This document shows positions 8,549-15,919 of a DNA stretch of 64,000 bases, piece after piece. Under the pieces are notes generated by a model, which was not told the origin of the DNA, ran no database searches, and saw only the letters and a list, made by a program, of their open reading frames with translations. The translations under genes and the position numbers were made by a program. This DNA comes from VRUE01 sp963762205 (GTDB lineage Bacteria; Actinomycetota; Thermoleophilia; Solirubrobacterales; 70-9). Position 1 is the stretch's first letter. Every line of letters starts with the position of its first letter. Location of the stretch: contig CAVXJZ010000001.1 of assembly GCA_963762205.1 (NCBI GenBank), forward strand, positions 1 to 64,000, in the 5' to 3' direction.

Positions 8549-9934
8549 TCAGCTCCAATCCCTGATGTCGACGAAGTGGCCCTCGACCGCGGCGGCGGCC
8601 GCCATCTTCGGGCTGACCAGGTGGGTGCGCCCGCCCTTGCCCTGGCGGCCCTCGAAGTTGCGGTTCGAGGTCGACGCGCAGCGCTCACCCTCGGCCAGTG
8701 TGTCGGGGTTCATGCCCAGGCACATCGAGCACCCCGCCTCGCGCCATTCGAAGCCGGCCGAGCGGAAGACCTCGTCGAGGCCCTCGGCTTCCGCCGTCTG
8801 CTTGACCTGCTGGGAGCCGGGGACGACCATGCCGTGCACGGAGTCCGCCACCCTGCGGCCGTCGACGGCGGTGGCGGCCTCGCGCAGGTCCTCGATCCGG
8901 GAGTTCGTGCAGGAGCCGATGAAGACGCGGTCGAGCGGGATCTCGGTCATCGGGGTGCCCGGCTCGAGGGCCATGTAGGCGAGCGCGCGCTGCGCCGACT
9001 CGCGGTCTGCGGGCGACTCCATCGCCTCTGGGTCGGGGACCGTCTCGGCGACCTCGACGACCATGCCCGGATTCGTCCCCCAGGTGACCATCGGCGAGAG
9101 GCTGGAGGCGTCGATCTCGACCTCCTTGTCGAACTTCGCCCCCGGGTCCGTCGGCAGCTCGCGCCAGCGCCCGACCGCGGCGTCGAAGTCGGCCGGCGCG
9201 GCGGCTCGGCCCTGGACCCACTCGAAGGTGGTCTCATCCGGGGCGATCATCCCGGCGCGGCCGCCGCCCTCGATCGTCATGTTGCAGATCGTCATCCGTC
9301 CCGGCATCGAGAGCTCCTCGATCGCGGGGCCGGCGTACTCGACGGCGTGGCCGACCATCCCGCCCGTGCCGAGGCGGCCGATCGTGGCCAGGATCAGGTC
9401 CTTGGGGGTGACCCCCTCCCGCAGCTGCCCGGAGTAGGAGATCCGCATCGTCTTCGGCCGTTTCTGGACCATGCACTGGGTGGCGAGGACGTGCTCGACC
9501 TCGGAGGTGCCGATCCCGAAGGCCAGGGCCCCGAAGGCACCGTGGGTCGAGGTGTGGCTGTCTCCGCAGACGATCGTCATTCCCGGCTGCGTCACACCGA
9601 GCTCCGGGCCGATCACGTGGACGATTCCCTGACGGTCCGAGCCGAGGCTGTAGATCGGGATCCCGAACTCCTCGCAGTTGCGCTCCAGCGTTTCGACCTG
9701 GACCCGCGAGAGCTCGTCGGCGATCAGGCGGGCCGCCATCGTGCCGTCGGTGGGCGTGTTGTGGTCGGCGGTGGCCAGGGTCTTGTCGGGGCGGCGGACG
9801 CCGCGCCCGGAGAGGCGCAGGCCGTCGAACGCCTGCGGCGAGGTCACCTCGTGGACCAGGTGCAGGTCGATGTAGATCAGGCCGTCGGAGACCTCGTGGG
9901 CCTCCCAGAGCTTGTCGAACATCGTCTGTGCCAT
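8549..9934 (-). CDS. leuC: 3-isopropylmalate dehydratase, large subunit
   Basis: 4Fe-4S aconitase-family subunit that interconverts 2- and 3-isopropylmalate with LeuD. The 461-aa product carries the cluster-ligating cysteines in FIGSCTNSRIEDLR and in GCSMCLGMNPD near the C-terminus, plus VCGDSHTSTHGAFGALAFG. The ATG at 9932-9934 overlaps the stop codon of the XRE-cupin regulator as TGATG; the longer open frame upstream is the regulator's N-terminal half, joined by a frame break. Confidence 0.97.
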   Translation of the reverse strand: MAQTMFDKLWEAHEVSDGLIYIDLHLVHEVTSPQAFDGLRLSGRGVRRPDKTLATADHNTPTDGTMAARLIADELSRVQVETLERNCEEFGIPIYSLGSDRQGIVHVIGPELGVTQPGMTIVCGDSHTSTHGAFGALAFGIGTSEVEHVLATQCMVQKRPKTMRISYSGQLREGVTPKDLILATIGRLGTGGMVGHAVEYAGPAIEELSMPGRMTICNMTIEGGGRAGMIAPDETTFEWVQGRAAAPADFDAAVGRWRELPTDPGAKFDKEVEIDASSLSPMVTWGTNPGMVVEVAETVPDPEAMESPADRESAQRALAYMALEPGTPMTEIPLDRVFIGSCTNSRIEDLREAATAVDGRRVADSVHGMVVPGSQQVKQTAEAEGLDEVFRSAGFEWREAGCSMCLGMNPDTLAEGERCASTSNRNFEGRQGKGGRTHLVSPKMAAAAAVEGHFVDIRDWS

Positions 9935-10552
9935 CAGCTCCTCCTCAGTCCGGCGGCGATCACCGCGAGGAACCGGGTCGGCTCCTCGCCTTCGTTCTCG
10001 AAGTGGTGGGGCAGGTCGGCGTCGAAGGTGACGCTGTCGCCGCTGCGCAGCTCGTGGCGGCGGCCGTCGACGACCAGAGCGAGCGTCCCGGTGAGCACGA
10101 CCGCGGTCTCGCGGCTGCCCGGCTCGTGCATCGGCGGATCGCCGCTGCCGCCGGTCGCCGCCCCCGGTTTCAGGGTGTGCAGCGAGACGTCGGCCCGCTG
10201 TCCCGGCAGCGGCGGCGTCAGCTCCTCGAATCGATGTCCCCCCCGCTGGTAGCGGCGGCGGCGACCCGATCGGCTGATCGCGACGTGCTCGCCCTCGTCG
10301 AGGCGCAGTAGCTGGGAGAGGCTCAGCTCGAGGCCGGCCGCGATCTTGGCCGCCGACCGCGATCGTCGGGCTGGTCTCCCGGCGCTCGACCTGGGAAAGC
10401 ATCGGGGCGCTGACCCCGCTGCGCTCGGCCAGATCGCGCAGGGAGAGGCCCATCGCCTCGCGCAGGTTCCTGACCCGCGGCCCGACCGAGGTCTCCTCCG
10501 GGGAGGCACCCGCTTCGGGCCGGGCCTCGGTCTTGGCGTCGCTGACAGGCAT
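9934..10552 (-). CDS. XRE-family regulator with C-terminal cupin, one frame break
   Basis: A transcription factor of about 205 aa: a helix-turn-helix near residues 22-75 (VRNLREAMGLSLRDLAERSGVSAPMLSQVERRETSPT) and a cupin domain at about 120-200 (HEPGSRETAVVLTGTLALVVDG, SGDSVTFDADLPHHFENEG). Removing one base at about 10354 joins the two, giving TIAVAAKIAAGLELSLSQLL. This architecture usually senses a small carboxylate or amine through the cupin. It is the first gene of a translationally coupled unit with leuC and leuD, and a perfect inverted repeat covers its own -10 region, which suggests autoregulation and control of leuCD. Confidence 0.85.
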
Positions 10553-10560
10553 CGGTGCCT

Positions 10561-10576
10561 GTACGTTATCACGTAC
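10561..10576 (-). promoter_or_regulatory. Palindromic operator over the -10 of the XRE-leuCD unit
   Basis: Perfect inverted repeat GTACGT-tatc-ACGTAC. On the coding strand the repeat contains TAACGT (10568-10563), which ends 10 bases before the ATG of the XRE regulator and fits the leaderless -10 pattern. A further GTAC lies at 10581-10584. A bound dimer would block the promoter. Confidence 0.6.
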
Positions 10577-10622
10577 GCTTGTACCGTAACCGCGAGAGCA
10601 GGCGCTCGAGGTCGGCCTCTGG

Positions 10623-11102
10623 TCAGAGGTCCTCGACCATCTCGTGCTCGATCTCCTCGACATCTTGCTCGAGTTCCTCGAAGACCTGTTCCTCGAAGAA
10701 GGTGATCTGCGCGGCTACGAATGTCAGGTAGATCGCGGTCGCGGTGAAGCCGGCCAGCGGCCAGGCCTTCGTCCCCCGCACGAGCTCGGCGACGATGACC
10801 GCCGCCCCGATCGAGGCGGCCACCGGGATGAAATGGAAGCTGCCCCAGAGAACCGGGTGGCTGACCGACTTCGCCCTCACCGGGAGCTTCGACCTATAGG
10901 CCGCGGCGCCGACCACGGCGAAGCCCGCCACGGCGCCGGCCATGAACATCAGCGCCTCGAGAGTGGTCGGGATGCCGCGGGCGTGGATCAGCACGGCCCC
11001 CGTCGTCCAGACCGTCAGCGTGTAGCCGTAGGGCCCGGCGCTGGTCCCCACCGCTTTTCTGAGGCCGTGCAGATAGCGGTCATGGAGCGGCGGCCGGGCC
11101 AT
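10623..11102 (-). CDS. Small integral membrane protein of unknown function
   Basis: A 159-residue protein with about four hydrophobic segments (near residues 25-45, 50-68, 85-105 and 112-132) and a strikingly acidic C-terminal tail, FEEQVFEELEQDVEEIEHEMVEDL-like in composition. I do not recognise a family. It sits between leuA and the XRE-leuCD unit, its start 4 bases after the leuA stop, so it is probably transcribed with leuA. A transport or signalling role cannot be assigned. Confidence 0.7.
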   Translation of the reverse strand: MARPPLHDRYLHGLRKAVGTSAGPYGYTLTVWTTGAVLIHARGIPTTLEALMFMAGAVAGFAVVGAAAYRSKLPVRAKSVSHPVLWGSFHFIPVAASIGAAVIVAELVRGTKAWPLAGFTATAIYLTFVAAQITFFEEQVFEELEQDVEEIEHEMVEDL

Positions 11103-11106
11103 CTCC

Positions 11107-12693
11107 TCAGGGCCCGGGCGTCCGTTCGACCGCCGCCTCGGCCGTGGCGGCCTCGGCCTCGCGGATCGCCGCCCCCTCGAGGGCGTTGGAGAGAGCGCGC
11201 ACGTAGGCGCGGGCGGACGCCTCGAGGATGTCGGTGGCGACCCCCTGGCCGGTGGCCAGCCTGCCGGCCGCGCGCAGCATCACGGTCACCTGCCCGAGGG
11301 CGTCCTCCCCCCCGGTCACCGCCTCGACCGTGTACTGGCGCAGCTCGCACTCGGTGCCGACGGCCTTCTGGATCGCAAGGAAGATCGCGTCGACCGGGCC
11401 ATCGCCGCTCGACTCGCCGACGGCCTCCTCGCCGGACGGCATCTTGACGCCGACCTTGGCCAGCGGCTCCCGCTCCGACCCTGCCTCGACCTCGAACCAG
11501 GCGAGCTCGTGGGCGTCGGCCTTCTCGCGCATCTCGTCGGAGACGATCGCCTCCAGGTCCAGGGCGGTCACCTGCTTCTTGCGGTCGGCGACCTCCTTGA
11601 AGCGCTTGAAGGCGGCATTCAGCGCGTTGCCCTCGACCTTGAAGCCCAGCTGCTTCAGGGCGTCCTTGAGGGCGTGGCGCCCGGAGTGCTTGCCGAGCAC
11701 GATTGAGTTCGACTCCAGCCCGACCTCTGTCGCGTCCATGATCTCGTAGGTGGTGCGCTCCTTCAGCACACCGTCCTGGTGGATCCCGGACTCGTGGGCG
11801 AAGGCGTTGCGGCCGACCACCGCCTTGTTCGGCTGGATCGCGTAGCCGGTCAGGCGCGACACCATGCGGCTGGTGCGGGCCAGCTCCCTGGTGTTGAGGC
11901 CGATCGTCAGGCTGTGCACGTCCTCGCGGGTCCTGATCAGCATCGCGATCTCCTCGAGTGAGCAGTTCCCGGCCCGCTCGCCGATCCCGTTGACCGCGCA
12001 CTCGACCTGTCGGGCGCCGGCGAGGACGCCGGCGTAGGAGTTGGCGACCGCCAGGCCGAGGTCGTCGTGGCAGTGCACCGAGGTCTCGACCTCCGCCAGC
12101 CGCGGGACCAGCTCGTAGAGGCGGCGGAAGTAATGCGCGTACTCCTCGGGCGTCGTGTATCCGACCGTGTCGGGAATGTTGATGACCGTCGCCCCCTCCT
12201 CGACCGCGATCGCGCAGACCTCCGCCGTGAACTCGACGTCGGCCCGGGTCGCGTCCATCGGCGAGAACTCGACGTCCTCGCAGTAGGACCTGGCCAGGAC
12301 GACAGCGGCCCTGGCCTGGCCCTTGACGTCCTCGCGGTCGGTCCGCAGCTGATGCTCGATGTGGATGTCCGAGGTCGAGATGAACGTGTGGATTCGGGGC
12401 CGCTGCGCGTCCTTGATGGCGCCCCATGCCGCGTCGATGTCGGCTTTGTGGGTGCGGGCCAGGCCGCAGACGACCGGGCCCTCGACCGTGCGGGCGATCG
12501 CCTCGACGGCCTCGAAGTCACCCGGCGAGGTGATCGGGAATCCGGCCTCGATCACGTCGACGCCGAGGCGCGCGAGCTGCTGGGCGATCTCCACCTTTTC
12601 GGCGGTGTTCAGCGAGATCCCCGGGGACTGCTCGCCGTCCCTCAGGGTCGTGTCGAATATGTGGACGCGGTTGGCGTCAGATGCGGGCCCCAT
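11107..12693 (-). CDS. leuA: 2-isopropylmalate synthase
   Basis: First committed step of leucine synthesis: acetyl-CoA plus 2-oxoisovalerate to 2-isopropylmalate. The 528-aa protein starts with HIFDTTLRDGEQSPGISL (catalytic Arg/Asp), has SVHCHDDLGLAVANS with metal-binding His residues at mid-length, GRNAFAHESGIHQDG, and a C-terminal regulatory LeuA_dimer domain that normally gives leucine feedback inhibition. A strong purine-rich ribosome-binding site (GAGAAGGAGGAGG) precedes the ATG at 12691-12693. Expression is very probably controlled by the leader peptide at 12760-12819. Confidence 0.97.
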   Translation of the reverse strand: MGPASDANRVHIFDTTLRDGEQSPGISLNTAEKVEIAQQLARLGVDVIEAGFPITSPGDFEAVEAIARTVEGPVVCGLARTHKADIDAAWGAIKDAQRPRIHTFISTSDIHIEHQLRTDREDVKGQARAAVVLARSYCEDVEFSPMDATRADVEFTAEVCAIAVEEGATVINIPDTVGYTTPEEYAHYFRRLYELVPRLAEVETSVHCHDDLGLAVANSYAGVLAGARQVECAVNGIGERAGNCSLEEIAMLIRTREDVHSLTIGLNTRELARTSRMVSRLTGYAIQPNKAVVGRNAFAHESGIHQDGVLKERTTYEIMDATEVGLESNSIVLGKHSGRHALKDALKQLGFKVEGNALNAAFKRFKEVADRKKQVTALDLEAIVSDEMREKADAHELAWFEVEAGSEREPLAKVGVKMPSGEEAVGESSGDGPVDAIFLAIQKAVGTECELRQYTVEAVTGGEDALGQVTVMLRAAGRLATGQGVATDILEASARAYVRALSNALEGAAIREAEAATAEAAVERTPGP

Positions 12694-12701
12694 CGGACCT
12701 C

Positions 12702-12789
12702 CTCCTTCTCTACCTAGCTCGAATGACCTTGTCTCTCGCGGCTCACGCGCCGCCCAGCGCTATTCCCCCCGAGGGGGGAGGAGAAGGAG
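12702..12789 (-). promoter_or_regulatory. leuA leader RNA: Leu codons complementary to the leuA ribosome-binding site
   Basis: The 9 bases CTCCTTCTC at 12789-12781 (three Leu codons of the leader peptide) are the exact reverse complement of GAGAAGGAG at 12710-12702, just upstream of the leuA start. Between them lie a C6/G6 hairpin (12778-12765) at the end of the leader and a GCGGC/GCCGC hairpin (12753-12738). Pairing would hide the leuA ribosome-binding site unless a ribosome stalls on the Leu codons. Confidence 0.65.
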
Positions 12790-12819
12790 AAGCGCGAGGC
12801 TGTCAAGCCTGAATGCCAT
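12760..12819 (-). CDS. leuL: Leucine-rich leader peptide of leuA
   Basis: A 19-residue frame, MAFRLDSLALLLLLPPRGE, with seven Leu codons, five of them consecutive (12792-12778), ending in TAG at 12762-12760. The run of Leu codons is followed at once by the CCCCCCTCGGGGGG stem-loop. TAAGCT ends 9 bases before the ATG, so the leader RNA probably starts at or near this ATG. Leucine-responsive leader peptides upstream of leuA are known in Actinobacteria. The only gene downstream on this strand is leuA. Confidence 0.85.
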   Translation of the reverse strand: MAFRLDSLALLLLLPPRGE

Positions 12820-12828
12820 CCGCGGATG

Positions 12829-12834
12829 AGCTTA
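12829..12834 (-). promoter_or_regulatory. -10 hexamer of the leuA leader
   Basis: TAAGCT, 9 bases before the leader peptide ATG. It lies 5 bases from the divergent TAGGGT of the MFS gene, so the two promoters overlap. Confidence 0.5.
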
Positions 12835-12839
12835 GCGCA

Positions 12840-12845
12840 TAGGGT
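12840..12845 (+). promoter_or_regulatory. -10 hexamer of the MFS exporter gene
   Basis: TAGGGT followed by GCCGGC and then an in-frame ATC; the same TAGGGTGCCGGC string followed by G and ATG begins the cupin gene at 18690. Confidence 0.45.
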
Positions 12846-12851
12846 GCCGGC

Positions 12852-14255
12852 ATCGACGACGCTTCTTCCAGCCCGGCCAGGCTCGGCAGCACGACGATTC
12901 TCGCCCTCTTCGCGATGGCCGTCGCCGTGGTCGTCATCGCCAACGACTTCTCCGCCATCAACGTGGCCCTGCCGACGATGGAGAAGGACTTCTCCACGAA
13001 CATCAACACGATCCAGTGGGTGGTCAACGCCTACGCCCTCACCTTCGGGGTGATGATCGTCACCGGCGGCCGCCTCGCCGACATGTTCGGGCGCCGCCGG
13101 GCCTTCTTCCTCGGCACGGCGATCTTCGCCTCGATGTCGGCGCTCGGCGGCGCGGCGCAGACCGAGGCCTGGCTGATCGCCTCGAGGGTGGTGATGGGGC
13201 TTGGCGGGGCGCTGATGTGGCCGGCGATCCTCGGCATGACCTACGAGCTGTTGCCCGAAGAGCGGGCGGGCCTGGCCGGCGGCGTGATCATCGGGGCGGC
13301 CGGCCTCGGGAACGCCATGGGGCCGTTGATCGGGGGCGTCCTCACCGACGCCCTGAGCTGGCGCTGGATCTTCTTCCTCAACGTGCCGATCTCGGTGTTC
13401 GCCGTGTCCGTGACCTACTTCCTCGTCAAGGTGAGGGATCCCGAGGTCGGCGAGCGGAAGATCGACTACGGCGGGATCGCGGCGCTCTCGATCGGCCTCG
13501 TCTCGCTGCTCGTGGCACTCGATCAGGTCGACGACTGGGGCTGGGGCGACCCGAGGGTGATCGGCCTGCTCGCGGTCGCAGCGGCCCTGGTCGCAGCCTT
13601 CGTGCCGATCGAGCGGCGGGCCGGGGGAAACGCGCTCGTGCCCGCCCAGGTGATGCGCAACGAGAGCTTCCGGGCCTCCTGCCTGGCGATCCTGCTGATG
13701 TCGGCGACCTTCTTCGCGGCGCTGCTCTACCTGCCGCAGTTCATGCAGAAGCAGCTGGGCTACTCGCCGCTGGAGGCCGGGGTCGGGATGCTGCCGTTCC
13801 TCGCCACGTTCGCGCTGGTGTCGTTCGTCGCCGGCCCCCTCTACGAGCGACTCGGGGCGAAGCGGCTCGCCGCCTTCGGCGCCGCCTGCATCGCGATCGC
13901 GCCCTTTCTCTTCTCGCAGGTGGATTCCGGCTCCGGCTACGACTCGCTGATCGTCGGCATGGTCGTCCTGGGCCTGGGCATCGGCAGCTTCTACCCGACC
14001 GCGACCACGGCCGGGGTCACGTCGGTCGACGAATCGCAGACGAGCCTCGCCGGCGGCATCGTCTATATGTTCCAGATCGCGGGTGGCTCGATCGGGCTCG
14101 GCCTGACGACGACCGTCTTCTCCGCATCCATCCCGCCGTTCGCCGACGGCATCCAGGCTGCCTTCCGCCTCGACGCGGCACTCTCGCTACTCGGCTTCCT
14201 GGTCGTCCTCTTCTTCGTCGGCGGGCGCCTGCTGGGCAGGAGCAGGCCCGCCTAG
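12852..14255 (+). CDS. MFS drug/solute exporter, DHA2-like
   Basis: Proton-coupled exporter of about 467 aa, inner membrane. It has the DHA2 N-terminal pattern (an IANDFSAINVALP helix), motif A GGRLADMFGRRRAFF after helix 2, and about 12-14 hydrophobic segments. The first ATG (12915) falls inside helix 1. The frame is open back to a TAG at 12839-12841, and an ATC at 12852, placed just after a leaderless -10, gives a normal cytoplasmic N-terminus (DDASSSPARLGSTTILAL). So either ATC is the start or a base is miscalled. The substrate is unknown; divergence from the leuA leader raises amino-acid or analogue export as an untested idea. Confidence 0.85.
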   Translation: MDDASSSPARLGSTTILALFAMAVAVVVIANDFSAINVALPTMEKDFSTNINTIQWVVNAYALTFGVMIVTGGRLADMFGRRRAFFLGTAIFASMSALGGAAQTEAWLIASRVVMGLGGALMWPAILGMTYELLPEERAGLAGGVIIGAAGLGNAMGPLIGGVLTDALSWRWIFFLNVPISVFAVSVTYFLVKVRDPEVGERKIDYGGIAALSIGLVSLLVALDQVDDWGWGDPRVIGLLAVAAALVAAFVPIERRAGGNALVPAQVMRNESFRASCLAILLMSATFFAALLYLPQFMQKQLGYSPLEAGVGMLPFLATFALVSFVAGPLYERLGAKRLAAFGAACIAIAPFLFSQVDSGSGYDSLIVGMVVLGLGIGSFYPTATTAGVTSVDESQTSLAGGIVYMFQIAGGSIGLGLTTTVFSASIPPFADGIQAAFRLDAALSLLGFLVVLFFVGGRLLGRSRPA

Positions 14256-14839
14256 CTCCGGTGCCCGCCGCGGAGCGGGCGGTTGTCCTGCTCAAGTCGG
14301 TCCTTGCCGGGACCGCCGTTGAGCTGGTCCCGTCCCCTGCCCCCCCGCAGCAGGTCGTTCCCGGGCCCGCCGTAGAGGGTGTCGGGCCCGTTCCCGCCGA
14401 TCAGCCTGTCGGCGCCGTCACGGCCGATCAGCCTGTCGGCGCCGTCGCTGCCGCTCAGGGTGTCGGCGCCCGCGCCACCCACCATCAGGTCGCGGCCGGG
14501 CCCGCCTCGCATGATCACCGGGGACTTCACCATTCGGGCGACCCTGACCACGTCGTCACCGGCGTCGGCGTTGACCTCGAACGAGGCGACCCGGGGCGCT
14601 TGGCAGAGCAGCTCCGTCGGGTTGCCGGGTGGGTTCTGGCAGACGTCGCCGCCGACTTCCAGCGGCACCACGGAGTCGATCACGTAGGAGCGGCCGTCGG
14701 AGCTGAGCCAGATGCGGATGCTGTTCGACTCCGGGCCGCCGGCCAGCAGGACCGTGTAGGTGAGCGGTTTCGCGGCATGGACGGACAGCGGCGCCTGGGC
14801 CGCAAAGAGCACCAGCAACACAAGGATTGCCTTCTTCAC
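14252..14839 (-). CDS. Secreted RTX-type calcium-binding repeat protein
   Basis: A 195-aa exported protein: N-terminal signal peptide (VKKAILVLLVLFAAQAPLSVHA), a unique domain of about 90 residues with two Cys, and then eight tandem nonapeptides of the GGxGxDxLx type (for example GGPGNDLLR, GGNGPDTLY) forming a predicted calcium beta-roll. The unit would stay unfolded in the cytoplasm and fold outside in calcium. I use the GTG at 14837-14839, since the upstream extension is not signal-like. Its stop codon interlocks with that of the convergent MFS gene in CTAG. No type I secretion genes are nearby, and the signal peptide argues for Sec export. Confidence 0.85.
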   Translation of the reverse strand: MKKAILVLLVLFAAQAPLSVHAAKPLTYTVLLAGGPESNSIRIWLSSDGRSYVIDSVVPLEVGGDVCQNPPGNPTELLCQAPRVASFEVNADAGDDVVRVARMVKSPVIMRGGPGRDLMVGGAGADTLSGSDGADRLIGRDGADRLIGGNGPDTLYGGPGNDLLRGGRGRDQLNGGPGKDRLEQDNRPLRGGHRS

Positions 14840-14870
14840 TCGGTGAACTGTCCCCGCTCGATCGAACGTC

Positions 14871-15908
14871 CTATCCAGGAAACAACACAACCTTGCCGAC
14901 GTTGCGGCGTTCGGCGATAAATCGGTGCGCATCGCCGGCTCTCTCGAACGGGAAGGCCTCGGCGACGACCGGCTGCAGCCGTCCCGCCTCCAGGTCGGCG
15001 ACCATCGGCGCGGTCAGCCGGTCGAGGTGGCCTTCCCGGTCCCACCACTTGAGCAGATTGAGGCCGAAGACGCCCTTGTTCTCGTTCATCAGCATCAGGC
15101 TCTTCCACCATGGCATCGTCGCCAGGGGCATCCTCGCGAGGCTCCTCAGCGTCGCGGGAATGTTGCGCTTGCCCTCACTCGAGTTCTCCGAGATCCCGTA
15201 CATGATCAGGCGCCCGCCCGGCCGCAGCAGCCGGTAGTCCTTGCGGAAAGAGGTCGGCCCCTGGGCGTCGAAGACCAGGTCGACGCCCTCGCCGTCGGTG
15301 AGCCGCATCACCTCCTCCTCGAAGTCGCGGCTGCGGTAGTCGATCGGATCGCTGACGCCCTGTGCCGCGATCGCGTCGTGCTTGGCGGGTGAGGAGGTGC
15401 CGAAGATCCGGGCGGCGCCGGCGTTGCGCGAGATCTGAGTCGCCGAGATCCCGACGCCGCCCGCGGCGGCGTGGATCAGGACCCGGTCCCCCTCGCGCAG
15501 GCTGCCCATCAGCACCAGGCCCGCGTAGGCCGTGGCGTAGTTGACCGGGAAGGCGGCTCCCTGCTCGAAGGAGAGGCCCTCGGGGAGCGGCAGCGCCTGC
15601 TCGGCGGGGACGACGACCAGCTCCGCGTGCCCGCCGAAGCGCGTGCCCGCCATCACCCGGTCGCCGATATCGAGGCCATCGACGCCCTCCCCCACCGACT
15701 CGACCTCGCCGGCGACCTCGTAGCCGAGGACGCACGGGGCCTTTGGCGCGTCGGGGTAGAGGCCGACCCGGGCGAGGGTGTCGGCGAAGTTGACGCCGGC
15801 GGCCCCGACCGTGATCCGGACCTCGCCGGGCCCGGCGACGGGGTCGGGGCGCTCCTCGACCTTCAGCACCTCGGGCCCCCCGACTCCGGTCTGGACGAGA
15901 GCCCTCAT
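14871..15908 (-). CDS. Zinc-free MDR-family quinone oxidoreductase-like protein
   Basis: A 345-residue medium-chain dehydrogenase/reductase. Features are the GroES-like N-terminus (GVNFADTLARVGLYPDAPKAPCVLGYEVAGEV), the NADPH-binding IHAAAGGVGISATQI segment near residue 145, and a C-terminal VVLFPG. The catalytic zinc ligands of alcohol dehydrogenases are absent, which fits NADPH:quinone oxidoreductases and enoyl reductase relatives. It follows serA by 11 bases and is probably co-transcribed with serC-serA. Substrate unknown. Confidence 0.85.
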   Translation of the reverse strand: MRALVQTGVGGPEVLKVEERPDPVAGPGEVRITVGAAGVNFADTLARVGLYPDAPKAPCVLGYEVAGEVESVGEGVDGLDIGDRVMAGTRFGGHAELVVVPAEQALPLPEGLSFEQGAAFPVNYATAYAGLVLMGSLREGDRVLIHAAAGGVGISATQISRNAGAARIFGTSSPAKHDAIAAQGVSDPIDYRSRDFEEEVMRLTDGEGVDLVFDAQGPTSFRKDYRLLRPGGRLIMYGISENSSEGKRNIPATLRSLARMPLATMPWWKSLMLMNENKGVFGLNLLKWWDREGHLDRLTAPMVADLEAGRLQPVVAEAFPFERAGDAHRFIAERRNVGKVVLFPG

Positions 15909-15919
15909 GCCGGTGCGCC

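Noticed and set aside
12765..12778. CCCCCCGAGGGGGG as an intrinsic terminator of the plus strand
   Set aside because: There is no plus-strand gene ending upstream. On the minus strand it lies at the end of the Leu leader, where an attenuator role fits better.
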